A DNA stretch of 58,499 nucleotides from Hyphomonadaceae bacterium. GTDB lineage: Bacteria; Pseudomonadota; Alphaproteobacteria; Caulobacterales; Hyphomonadaceae. Made by a program: the position numbers and the translations under genes. Shown piece after piece: positions 9,314 to 17,854 of the stretch. Under the pieces are notes generated by a model. The model saw only the letters and a list, made by a program, of their open reading frames with translations. It did not search any database and was not told where the DNA came from. Within the stretch, counting starts at the first letter, position 1; each line of letters starts with the position of its first letter. The stretch is from NCBI GenBank assembly GCA_947474455.1, contig CANJIL010000014.1, positions 1 to 58,499 of the forward strand, written 5' to 3'.

Positions 9314-10579
9314 ATGCAGCAGCCATCGGGCGGGATCACTAACCGGACGTGGATGACGGCGGGGGTGTGGATCATCGCCACCGTCGCTATTGGCATGGTG
9401 CTGAACCAGGGCGCCCGCATCCTTGCACCGTTCGCGATGGCGATCTTCATCTGGCTGATCATGGCGGGATTTGCCCAGGCGATTCGCAAACCCTTCCCCA
9501 AACTGCCGAAATGGCTGGCTCACGCCTTCGCCATCGCCATTGTGGCGATCAGCATTGTCGTCTTCGTCAGCATCCTGCGCGGCGCGATTGTCGAGTTCAC
9601 CGAACGCGCCGGCGAATACGAAAGCCGGATCAATTCGCTGATCGAGCAGACCTACAATATGCTGGGTCTGACCGGCGATGCGACCACCGTGACGCCGCCA
9701 GCCGAGATTCCCGCCGCTGCGCAAGGCGCGATGCCCGTTCCAGTCGACTCTGCGCCTGTGGCGCAGGCCCGGGCCGCCGGCCAGGCAGTTGCACCCGGCA
9801 AACCTCCGACCCTGAGCGACCTCCTATACTCCGACGCCACGATTGGTCTGGCGCAGACTGCAGCGAACTCCGTGTCGGGCCTCGTGGGCGACATGGTGCT
9901 CATCATGATCTACGTGGCGTTCCTGTTCGTCACGGCGAACACATTCAGCCGCAAGCTCGACCGCATTTTTGGACGGCCCGGAGACCGGGAACGCGCCAAC
10001 TTGATCGGCGCGGACGTCCGGCGCACGATGGAGCAGTATCTTGGGGTACAAACAGCCCTGTCGATCATCAACACGGCGCTCACCTATGCGACGCTTCTTG
10101 CGCTGGGCTTGCACAACGCTCTGTTCTGGGCGTTCGTGATCTTCGTACTCAACTATATCCCGACCATCGGTTCGATCATTGCGCCAGTGCTTCCCGCCCT
10201 GTTCGCGTTCGTGCAGGACGACTGGCCGGGATGGATGCCACATGACGAGCTCTGGTGCGCCGTCGCGGTGTTCATCGGGGTATCGGTGTGGCAGTTCACC
10301 ATCGGCAACTTCGTTGGCCCGCGCCTGATGGCGAAAAGCCTGAACCTGTCGGCGCTGGTCGTACTCTTATCGCTTGCCGTGTGGGGAGCGTTGTGGGGCC
10401 TGCCCGGCATGTTTCTGTCGGCGCCTCTCACGGTGCTGATCATGATCGTGCTCGCACAGATACCAGGTGCAAGATGGATTGCCGTGCTGATGTCCTCGGA
10501 CGGCAATCCAGGAGACTATGCGGTCAGCCACGATCAAACGCCCGAGGAAATACGTCACGGGCAACTGACAGAAATCTGA
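9314..10579 (+). CDS. AI-2E family (PF01594) membrane permease
   Basis: About 421 residues with seven to eight hydrophobic helices: a pair near 15-65, one at 75-95, then a soluble loop of about 150 residues, then a helix cluster from about 200 with the family hallmark PTIGSIIAPVLPA. The family includes TqsA-type autoinducer-2 exporters and many transporters of unknown substrate, some of them cation/proton antiporters, so no substrate is assigned. The ATGs at 9260, 9293 and 9314 are all in frame, and none has a good ribosome site; I use 9314, closest to the first helix. A much longer upstream reading is antisense to the HerA-like gene and is rejected. The Ala/Pro-rich insert in the loop is unusual. 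Confidence 0.85.
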   Translation: MQQPSGGITNRTWMTAGVWIIATVAIGMVLNQGARILAPFAMAIFIWLIMAGFAQAIRKPFPKLPKWLAHAFAIAIVAISIVVFVSILRGAIVEFTERAGEYESRINSLIEQTYNMLGLTGDATTVTPPAEIPAAAQGAMPVPVDSAPVAQARAAGQAVAPGKPPTLSDLLYSDATIGLAQTAANSVSGLVGDMVLIMIYVAFLFVTANTFSRKLDRIFGRPGDRERANLIGADVRRTMEQYLGVQTALSIINTALTYATLLALGLHNALFWAFVIFVLNYIPTIGSIIAPVLPALFAFVQDDWPGWMPHDELWCAVAVFIGVSVWQFTIGNFVGPRLMAKSLNLSALVVLLSLAVWGALWGLPGMFLSAPLTVLIMIVLAQIPGARWIAVLMSSDGNPGDYAVSHDQTPEEIRHGQLTEI

Positions 10580-10638
10580 TTGGAGTGCCGGCGCTTTGGC
10601 TTGCTGGCGCCGACCTTCCCGGAACAAATGAAACGGTC

Positions 10639-10742
10639 GGGGCCGCGTGGTGAGCGACCCTGGCCGGGCGGCCGCGTGCGTCCCCCATCCAGCCTGCGGG
10701 TCCGCCTGTGGGCCGTCGGACAAGTCCCCGTTCGGCGGCCCC
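10639..10742. ncRNA. Structured GC-rich intergenic element, possible small RNA or long leader
   Basis: The 346 bases between the AI-2E-family gene and the NAD-GDH start hold no convincing gene. Within them GGGGCCGC at 10639-10646 pairs perfectly with GCGGCCCC at 10735-10742, closing a segment of about 104 bases. Inside is a second imperfect stem (GGGCCG near 10709 with CGGCCC near 10736, plus GGAC/GTCC). A further hairpin, CGGCGC/GCGCCG, lies just after the upstream stop codon. I could not match it to SRP RNA, RNase P RNA or tmRNA. 6S RNA or a GDH leader are possibilities. Strand unknown. Confidence 0.3.
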
Positions 10743-10925
10743 TCGCGCTTTAGGTTGCCCGCTGGCGACGATAGTCTGCCCAAGCGTCATCGCATTGCAG
10801 CATAACTATGCCTTCGTCGATGGCTTGCTTGGTTGGCCTGCGGGGGTCTAGCTCTCGATTTCGCATCGATTCTCCTTACATCCGCTGTTGCATTTTTGAG
10901 CCTGACACGCGCTTCCGGAGCCGAG

Positions 10926-13900
10926 TTGACCCGATCCAGTGATCCTGCCTTCGCGACAGACGGCTTCCTGTCTGCTGTCGAGCGCCTGCTCGACAAACGC
11001 GGCGCCAAGCCCGATCCGGAAAGATTCCGGCGCTTTATCGAGCAATATCGCGCCGACGCTTTCATCGAAGACTTCCTCACGCTCACCGTGGAAGACGCTG
11101 CATCGCTTGCGCTCGATCTCTGGGATTTCAATCGCGAGAGCGAGACCTCGGCAGTGCGCGCGATCCGCACCCGTGCGGCGGCAGGCGCAGGGGCTCATCC
11201 GCTCCGGCTGGACGTGGCCGAGATCGTTGGGCCGGACATGGCCTTCCTCGTCGACAGCGCGATCGGCGCCTGCCAGGGGGCGAAGGTCGATATCCGCGCC
11301 GTGCTGCACCCGATCGTGCAAGGTCCACGGGGTAAGCGCTCGACCATCCAGATCCACTTGCCCGCGCTGACCCAGGCCCAACGCGCTGATCTACAAACCA
11401 GGCTGGAAACCACTTTCGCAGATGTGGCCGTGGTCAACGCTGATTTCCAGGCGATGCGCGCAAAGATGGATGAAGCGTCCTCCCGCCTTGGGGCGCTGAA
11501 GGCGTCGCCGGGCCGCACGCCGGACGAGATCGCCGAGACCCGTGCCTTTCTGTCCTGGCTGGCGGATGAGAATTTCACCTATCTCGGCGTGCGCGACTAC
11601 ACGTTTGCGATGGACGCCAATGGCCGCCTCACAGCCGAGGAGCCGATCGTCGATGAGGCGTCGGGCCTTGGCATTCTGCGCGACCCCGCGCGCAATGTGC
11701 TGTCGCGCGGCGCCGAACCAACCATGCTGACGCCGGCAATACGCGCCTTCATCAACGAGCCTTCGCCGATCATGGTCGCCAAGGCGAGCTTCGTTTCCCG
11801 CGTGCACCGGCCCAACTATGCCGACTATATCGGCGTAAAGCGTTATGACGAGCGTGGCGAAGTGATCGGCGAAACGCGTTTTGTCGGCCTGTTCACCTCC
11901 GAGGCCTACACCCGGGCGGCCGACGAAGTTCCCTTGATCCGTCGCAAGATCGAGAATGTGAAGGCGGCCGCCCCGCAAGGGTCACGCTTCTCGATGAAGC
12001 AGCTCGACACTATCTTGAAAACCTACCCCCGGGACGAGCTCTTCCAGATATCCGAAGCCGATCTGGCGCGCATTTCGGCGGGCGTCGTGCGCCTGCTTCT
12101 CAGGCCCCGCACGAGCCTGTTCATACGGCGCGACAGGTTCGACCGCTATGTCTCCGCCCTGCTCTACACGCCTCGTGACAATTACAATTCCGACTTGCGC
12201 ACACGCGCGCACAAGCTGCTCGCCGACGCTTATGGCGGCAGGACAACCGCTTTCTATCCTTCTTTCAGCGAAGGTCCGCTGGCGCGCGTTCACCTTATCA
12301 TCGGCGTCGACCGCGGACATCCGGAGCCGGACGAGGACAGTCTCGACCTGCAGATGCGGCAATTGTTCGAGACATGGGAAGATGCGCTGGAGCGCGTCGG
12401 ACGTTCGACCAACTCGGACCTGAGGCTTATCTCCCGCGCCAGTTTCACGGCGGCTTACAAGGAAACATTCCAGCCCGAAGAAGGCCTGGCAGACTTGATT
12501 GCGATCGGCATGCTTCCGCCGGGCAAAGCGCTTCGCGCACGCGTGTGGGGACCGGAATTCGAGGCCAGCGTCAGCCGCGTGAAAATCTATCACCGCGACC
12601 AGGCGCTCGACCTCGCAGAGATTGTGCCCGTTCTGGAGCGCATGGGACTGCGGGTGCGCGCGGAAGTCGGTTACCCTGTCCAGCTGACCGCGGATGACCA
12701 GAACCCCGATGGCGCGGTCTATGTCCACGATCTCGCCATCGACCGTCCCGCCGGCCAGAAGCGGCTGGATGCGCGTTTCGAGAAAGCGTTCGAGGCGATC
12801 TGGTCACGGGAAACTGAGAACGACAGGTTCAACAGCCTGGTTGTGGCGCTGGGCGCCGACTGGCGTTCGGCCGCCCTTCTGAGAACACTGTCACGCTATC
12901 GCAGTCAGTCGGGTCTCGACCCCTCCGAGCCCGTGCAGGTGCGCGCGCTCGCCGACCATCCCGAGATTGCCAACAACCTGCTCAAGTTGTTTGCGATCAA
13001 GTTTGGTCCCGCCATCAAGGGCGACCTCGACAAACGCCGCAAGGACGCAGCCCCCGTCATTGCCGAAATCCAGAAGCAGCTGGAAACCGTGGCGACGCTC
13101 GATGCCGATCGGGCTCTTCGGCGCTTGCTGGCGCTGGTGAATGCGGCGCAGCGGACAAACTTCTATCTCACCGATGACTCCGGCAAACCTTACCGCCATA
13201 TCGCGGTAAAGATCGCAAGCCGTGAGGCCGATCCCCTGCCGGCGCCGCGGCCTTACCGGGAGATCTTCGTCTGGTCGCCCGACGTGGAAGGGGTGCACCT
13301 GCGTTTTGGACCAGTGGCCCGCGGCGGCTTGCGCTGGTCGGACCGGCGCGACGACTTCCGTACAGAGGTGCTAGGCCTGGTGAAGGCGCAGCAGGTCAAG
13401 AACGCCGTGATCGTTCCTGTCGGCTCCAAGGGCGGCTTTTACCCGAAGACGCTGCCCGCCAAGGGCTCACGCGAGGAAATCCAGAATGCAGGCATCGCCG
13501 CCTACAAGACGTTTGTCGGGGCGTTGCTGCAGTTGACCGACAATATCGTCGGCGGGAAAATCGTTCATCCGGCAGGCGTGGTGGCGTGGGATGGCGAGGA
13601 CCCCTACCTGGTTGTGGCCGCCGACAAGGGTACGGCGACCTTCTCCGATATCGCGAATCAGCTTTCTGCCGACTACCAGTTCTGGCTGGGCGATGCTTTT
13701 GCCTCGGGCGGCTCAGCCGGCTACGACCACAAGAAGATGGGGATCACCGCACGGGGCGCGTGGGAGGCGGTCAAGCGCCACTTCCGCGAAATGGGCCTCG
13801 ACACGCAGAGCCAAACTTTCTCCGTGATCGGCATTGGCGACATGTCCGGCGATGTCTTTGGCAACGGCATGCTGCTGTCGCCGTTCATTCAGCTCAAGGC

Positions 13901-15770
13901 GGCTTTCGATCACCGGCACGTCTTCCTCGATCCGAATCCGGTCGATCTACAAACGTCTTTCAACGAGCGAAAACGAATGTTCGACCTGCCGCGCTCGTCC
14001 TGGGCGGACTACAGCCAGAAGCTGATCTCGATGGGCGGCGGCGTGTTCGAGCGCACGGCCAAGTCGATCAAACTGACGCCAGAGATCAAAGCGCTGACCG
14101 GCCTCATAGAAGAGGCGGTGACGCCGGACGCCCTCATCAAGGCGCTGCTCACGGCGGAGGTCGATCTTCTGTGGTTCGGCGGCATCGGGGCCTACATCAA
14201 GGCCTCAACGCAGAGCCAGACCGACGTGGGCGACAAGTCGAACGACGTTCTGCGTGTCGACGCAAAGGATGTCCGCGCGAAAGTCATCGCGGAAGGCGCA
14301 AACCTTGGCGTAACGCAGGCCGGCAGGATCGAATTCGCGCGCATGGGGGGCCGGATTAACACCGACGCGATCGATAACTCCGCCGGCGTGGATTCGTCCG
14401 ACCATGAAGTCAACATCAAGATCCTCACTGCTGAGGCGATCAATGAAGGCGTCCTGAAGCAGGCCGACCGGAACGCGCTGCTGGCCTCGATGACGGATGA
14501 TGTCGGCCGTCTCGTCCTGCAGAATAATTATGACCAGACCGGCGCGCTTTCGGTGATGGAGGCGACTGCGCCGGCCGATCTCGACAGCCATGAAGGCGTC
14601 ATCCAGGCCCTCGAAATGCAGGGCAAGCTAGATCGTGTGGTGGAAGGCCTTCCTTCGACTGAAGCGTTCCGCAAACTGCGCGAGCAGCACGCTGGCCTGA
14701 CCCGGCCGGAGCTGGCGGTGATCATGGCCTACGCCAAGCTTGATTTCTTCTCGTCTCTTATCGCTTCGAAAGCGCCGGACGACCCGGCGTTTGCAACGCT
14801 CCTGATCGAATACTTCCCAGATGAGTTGGCCAGATTTGGCGAGGCGCGGAAGCATCACCGGCTGCGGCGGGAAATCATCGCCACGCGCCTGGCCAACCGC
14901 ATCGTCAACATGACGGGCCCGGCATTTGCAATCCAGAAACGTGACGCTGAGGGCGTGGAAGCAGGCTGCATCGCGCAGGGTTTTGAGGCGGCGTTCTCCG
15001 CTTTCCACGTCGACGATCTGGTCAGCCGCATCGATGCGCTCGATGGCAAGGCGCCTGCACAGGCGCAGATCATGATGGCGGTCGAGACGTCAGCAAATCT
15101 CCGCATGCTGGCCAGCAACTTTGCGTCCGAGCCCGAACTTCTGCGTTCTGGGTCGATCTTGAGGGTCGTCGAGCGCTATCGCAGCGCAATCGCGGAGATA
15201 CGCGGCCTGCTTCCGTCCGCCCTGTCCCCGCTCGTGCTGGGCCGGGTGGAAGCACGTTCGCAGAAATACCGCGCCGCCGGGGCGCCCGCGGACATCGCGC
15301 ATGACGTCGCTCTCATCCGCGCCCTCGCTTCGGCGCGCGAGACTGTGGAGATCGCCGAACAAACCAGATGGCCGCTCAAGGCCGCCCTGTTCGTGCAGCA
15401 CCAGCTGGGCGAACAGCTGGGCTTCGATAGGATGCGCTCAGCCGTTCGCGATCTCGAACCGCACGACCACTGGGATCGGCTGGCGCTTCAGCGCGTTGCA
15501 GACGATCTGCCGCGCCGCCAGACCGAACTGACCATCGCCGCAATACGGCTGGCGCAGAAGGAAGCGGGCCGCCCCCCGGCAGTCGACAAGAACACCGCCA
15601 GTGAGCTAGTGCAGACTTGGATTGGCCCTCGGCAAGCCTTGGCCGACCGTCTAATGCAGCCCATGCGCGCATTTGATGCGCAGGGCGGCTGGTCACTCGC
15701 CAAGCTGGTGCTGCTGGGCGACGCGGTTCGTGAATTCGTTTATGCTTCCCGGGCCCAAGCAAGCGCCTGA
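10926..15770 (+). CDS. NAD-specific glutamate dehydrogenase, large (180 kDa) class
   Basis: About 1614 residues. Converts glutamate to 2-oxoglutarate and ammonium with NAD, feeding amino-acid carbon to the TCA cycle. The large bacterial GDH family is clear from length and from the catalytic block RWSDRRDDFRTE, VKNAV and PVGSKGGF near residue 830, and a later VIGIGDMSGDVFGNGM segment. Long N-terminal ACT-like regulatory regions precede it. I choose TTG 10926 because GGAG lies 5 bases upstream and residues from there resemble the family start. A reading from 10833 adds a hydrophobic stretch with no ribosome site. Caulobacter's orthologue GdhZ also influences FtsZ; nothing here tests that. A GNAT gene follows at 18 bases. 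Confidence 0.92.
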   Translation: MTRSSDPAFATDGFLSAVERLLDKRGAKPDPERFRRFIEQYRADAFIEDFLTLTVEDAASLALDLWDFNRESETSAVRAIRTRAAAGAGAHPLRLDVAEIVGPDMAFLVDSAIGACQGAKVDIRAVLHPIVQGPRGKRSTIQIHLPALTQAQRADLQTRLETTFADVAVVNADFQAMRAKMDEASSRLGALKASPGRTPDEIAETRAFLSWLADENFTYLGVRDYTFAMDANGRLTAEEPIVDEASGLGILRDPARNVLSRGAEPTMLTPAIRAFINEPSPIMVAKASFVSRVHRPNYADYIGVKRYDERGEVIGETRFVGLFTSEAYTRAADEVPLIRRKIENVKAAAPQGSRFSMKQLDTILKTYPRDELFQISEADLARISAGVVRLLLRPRTSLFIRRDRFDRYVSALLYTPRDNYNSDLRTRAHKLLADAYGGRTTAFYPSFSEGPLARVHLIIGVDRGHPEPDEDSLDLQMRQLFETWEDALERVGRSTNSDLRLISRASFTAAYKETFQPEEGLADLIAIGMLPPGKALRARVWGPEFEASVSRVKIYHRDQALDLAEIVPVLERMGLRVRAEVGYPVQLTADDQNPDGAVYVHDLAIDRPAGQKRLDARFEKAFEAIWSRETENDRFNSLVVALGADWRSAALLRTLSRYRSQSGLDPSEPVQVRALADHPEIANNLLKLFAIKFGPAIKGDLDKRRKDAAPVIAEIQKQLETVATLDADRALRRLLALVNAAQRTNFYLTDDSGKPYRHIAVKIASREADPLPAPRPYREIFVWSPDVEGVHLRFGPVARGGLRWSDRRDDFRTEVLGLVKAQQVKNAVIVPVGSKGGFYPKTLPAKGSREEIQNAGIAAYKTFVGALLQLTDNIVGGKIVHPAGVVAWDGEDPYLVVAADKGTATFSDIANQLSADYQFWLGDAFASGGSAGYDHKKMGITARGAWEAVKRHFREMGLDTQSQTFSVIGIGDMSGDVFGNGMLLSPFIQLKAAFDHRHVFLDPNPVDLQTSFNERKRMFDLPRSSWADYSQKLISMGGGVFERTAKSIKLTPEIKALTGLIEEAVTPDALIKALLTAEVDLLWFGGIGAYIKASTQSQTDVGDKSNDVLRVDAKDVRAKVIAEGANLGVTQAGRIEFARMGGRINTDAIDNSAGVDSSDHEVNIKILTAEAINEGVLKQADRNALLASMTDDVGRLVLQNNYDQTGALSVMEATAPADLDSHEGVIQALEMQGKLDRVVEGLPSTEAFRKLREQHAGLTRPELAVIMAYAKLDFFSSLIASKAPDDPAFATLLIEYFPDELARFGEARKHHRLRREIIATRLANRIVNMTGPAFAIQKRDAEGVEAGCIAQGFEAAFSAFHVDDLVSRIDALDGKAPAQAQIMMAVETSANLRMLASNFASEPELLRSGSILRVVERYRSAIAEIRGLLPSALSPLVLGRVEARSQKYRAAGAPADIAHDVALIRALASARETVEIAEQTRWPLKAALFVQHQLGEQLGFDRMRSAVRDLEPHDHWDRLALQRVADDLPRRQTELTIAAIRLAQKEAGRPPAVDKNTASELVQTWIGPRQALADRLMQPMRAFDAQGGWSLAKLVLLGDAVREFVYASRAQASA

Positions 15771-15788
15771 CGTCTTACGGAGTTGAGA

Positions 15789-16313
15789 GTGGACCGCGAT
15801 CTGACCTTTCGCGACGCCCAGTTGAAGGACGCCGCTGGTCTCGCGGAGATCGGGCGGGACACGTTTGTCGAAACGTTCGGCAAGCTCTATCCGCCCGGCG
15901 ACCTCCGCAAGTATCTCGATGACACCTATTCGATCAGCAGGATGGAAGCTGATCTGAAGGACCCGGAGGTCGAGGTCCGCATCTCTTTTTCGGGCCGGAA
16001 GATGGTGGCCTATTGCAAGATCGGACCATGCAAGCTGCCCTTCGATGTCGGTCCGGAGCCAGCGCTTGAGCTGCACCGCGTCTATGTCTACCAGGCTGGT
16101 CAGGGGGTAGGAGTCGGCCGAATCCTGCTGGCCTGGGCGATCGAACGGGCCCGGCAGCGCGGCGCCAAGAACCTCTTTCTCGGCGTCTGGGAATCGAACG
16201 AGCGCGCCATCGCCCTCTATGAGAGCCGCGGGTTCGAGAAGGTTGGCGGATACAAGTTCAAGGTCGGCGACACGCTAGATGACGAATTTATCATGCGGCT
16301 TCGCCTTACGTAA
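15789..16313 (+). CDS. GNAT-family N-acetyltransferase
   Basis: 174-residue acetyltransferase of the GNAT superfamily. The acetyl-CoA pyrophosphate loop is QGVGVG (about residues 104-109) following the LHRVYV strand, and the C-terminal motif B NERAIALYESRGF is textbook. The substrate cannot be read from sequence; the layout is close to small-molecule or ribosomal/N-terminal acetyltransferases. GTG 15789 is preferred: GGAG lies 6 bases before it. The TTG at 15783 would abut the ribosome site. It is 18 bases after the NAD-GDH stop, so possibly in the same transcript. Confidence 0.85.
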   Translation: MDRDLTFRDAQLKDAAGLAEIGRDTFVETFGKLYPPGDLRKYLDDTYSISRMEADLKDPEVEVRISFSGRKMVAYCKIGPCKLPFDVGPEPALELHRVYVYQAGQGVGVGRILLAWAIERARQRGAKNLFLGVWESNERAIALYESRGFEKVGGYKFKVGDTLDDEFIMRLRLT

Positions 16314-16373
16314 CGTCGCTAACGCGTCGCTTTGCGCTTAACCCCCGCCAGCAATCACTCTACATAACCCGCC

Positions 16374-16390
16374 AGCCCGGTCCTCGGGCT
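16374..16390 (+). promoter_or_regulatory. Small hairpin in the terC leader
   Basis: AGCCCG-GTCCT-CGGGCT lies 20 bases before the terC start, just ahead of its GGGAG. It could modulate translation. I looked for the manganese riboswitch often found before terC homologues and could not support it. Confidence 0.25.
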
Positions 16391-16409
16391 CAGGGAGCCT
16401 TGGCGCCAG

Positions 16410-17222
16410 ATGGATTTTGATCTCACGCCGCTTCTGTCGGATCCGGCTGCGTGGGCAGCGCTGATATCGCTTGTGGTGATGGAAGTCGTGCTCGGCATCG
16501 ACAACCTGATCTTCATTTCCATCCTCACCAACAAGCTGCCGGAAGAGAAGCGCGCCAAGGCGCGCAATATCGGCATCTCACTCGCCCTGTTCATGCGGCT
16601 CGCCCTGCTCGGCTCGATCGCTTGGCTGGTTGGCCTCGACCAGACCGTTTGGAGCCTTGGCATTCAAGGCGAGATTGACCCTCTCACGGGTCATCCGACC
16701 TTCGAGACTGATTTCTCATGGCGCGACATAATCCTCATCGCCGGAGGCCTTTTCCTGGTCTGGAAGGCGACCACCGAGATCCACCACACAATGGATCCTC
16801 GCACCGATCACAAGGAAGACGCTCCCGTCGCTGGCCGCGCCGCCATGAATTTCGGCGCCGCCATCGTGCAGATCATCGTGCTGGACATCGTGTTCTCGAT
16901 CGACTCAATTCTTACCGCCGTCGGCATGACGGACCACCTCGCGATCATGTTCATCGCGGTGATCACGGCCGTGACCGTGATGCTTGTTGCGTCTGGTCCG
17001 CTGGCGCGCTTCATCAACGCCAATCCCACCGTGGTCATGCTGGCCTTGGGCTTCCTTCTCATGATCGGGATGGTGCTGATAGCTGACGGCGGGGGCATCC
17101 ACGTGCCGAAAGGCTATGTCTACGCCGCGATGGCGTTCTCCGCCTTCGTCGAGATTCTCAATCTCACCGCGCGGAAGCGGAAGTCGAAACCGGTCGGGGG
17201 AACGCCGCCGTCCGCCCACTAA
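16410..17222 (+). CDS. TerC-family integral membrane protein
   Basis: 270 residues with about seven hydrophobic helices. The two family repeats are visible: [15 protein letters not shown] (about 26-40) and the related [14 protein letters not shown] (about 157-170), whose paired acidic residues are conserved in TerC/Alx. Family members are linked to tellurite resistance, metal (Mn) export and redox stress; Mn export has been shown for Alx-type members. Here there are no tellurite-resistance neighbours, so a housekeeping metal role is the better guess. The 96-base gap from the GNAT gene carries the small hairpin described separately. Confidence 0.88.
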   Translation: MDFDLTPLLSDPAAWAALISLVVMEVVLGIDNLIFISILTNKLPEEKRAKARNIGISLALFMRLALLGSIAWLVGLDQTVWSLGIQGEIDPLTGHPTFETDFSWRDIILIAGGLFLVWKATTEIHHTMDPRTDHKEDAPVAGRAAMNFGAAIVQIIVLDIVFSIDSILTAVGMTDHLAIMFIAVITAVTVMLVASGPLARFINANPTVVMLALGFLLMIGMVLIADGGGIHVPKGYVYAAMAFSAFVEILNLTARKRKSKPVGGTPPSAH

Positions 17223-17307
17223 AAATTGCCGCGCCGCTATAGTCCACCGTGAGTATCGCTTTCGCGCAACAACCCTCGAGCGCAGCCGGTTGCGCCTCTT
17301 GCACACT

Positions 17308-17323
17308 GTGAGCAAATGCTCAC
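17308..17323. promoter_or_regulatory. TetR-type palindromic operator before the molybdenum hydroxylase genes
   Basis: GTGAGC-AAAT-GCTCAC is a perfect 6+4+6 palindrome 74 bases upstream of the iron-sulfur subunit start. Size and shape suit a TetR/AcrR-family dimer. No TetR gene lies in the window, so the regulator would act from elsewhere. Confidence 0.55.
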
Positions 17324-17396
17324 TTCAACGTCTTGGCGCCGTCATGTGCGCCTGCAACATTACCGGCAACAGCAAGGCTGACGGCAGAGGACGCCC

Positions 17397-17849
17397 ATGA
17401 AGCTGACGATCAACGGCGAGGAACAGGAGTATACGGGAGAGGAAGATCGTCCCCTGCTCTGGTATCTGCGTGAGGATCTGAAGCTCACGGGCACGAAGTT
17501 CGGATGCGGCGTCGCGGCGTGCGGGGCATGCACCGTGCTGGTGGAAGGCGTGCCGACGCGCGCCTGCGTCACGCCGGCCGCTTCGCTGGAAGGCAAGAAG
17601 ATCACTACCATTGAGGGGCTCGACACGCCGGCCGGACAGGCTGTGCAGAAAGCCTGGGCCGAGCTCGACGTGGTTCAGTGCGGCTGGTGCCAGTCTGGCC
17701 AGATGCTGGCGGCAACCGCCCTTCTGACCGCGACGCCCAAACCAACCGAGCAGCAGATCACCGACGGCATGACGTCGAACATCTGCCGTTGCGCCACCTA
17801 TCACCGCATCCGCGGCGCCGTTGCGCGCGCGGCCGAGATCATCGGGTAA
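17397..17849 (+). CDS. Molybdenum hydroxylase [2Fe-2S] subunit (isoquinoline 1-oxidoreductase alpha-like)
   Basis: 150-residue electron-transfer subunit. The N-terminal plant-type [2Fe-2S] site is CGVAACGAC (about 38-46) with a following Cys near 59; the C-terminal helical domain carries CGWCQ (about 98-102) and CRCATY (about 133-138). It passes electrons from the molybdopterin subunit encoded immediately downstream (5-base gap). Together they resemble IorAB and the aldehyde oxidoreductases that use an external cytochrome instead of FAD. It has no signal peptide, so it is probably carried out of the cell by its Tat-bearing partner. The substrate (N-heterocycle or aldehyde) is not determinable. 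Confidence 0.9.
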   Translation: MKLTINGEEQEYTGEEDRPLLWYLREDLKLTGTKFGCGVAACGACTVLVEGVPTRACVTPAASLEGKKITTIEGLDTPAGQAVQKAWAELDVVQCGWCQSGQMLAATALLTATPKPTEQQITDGMTSNICRCATYHRIRGAVARAAEIIG

Positions 17850-17854
17850 CCGCC

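Noticed and set aside
16314-16409. A manganese (yybP-ykoY) riboswitch before terC
   Set aside because: The gap is short and lacks the conserved core sequence; only one small hairpin is present.
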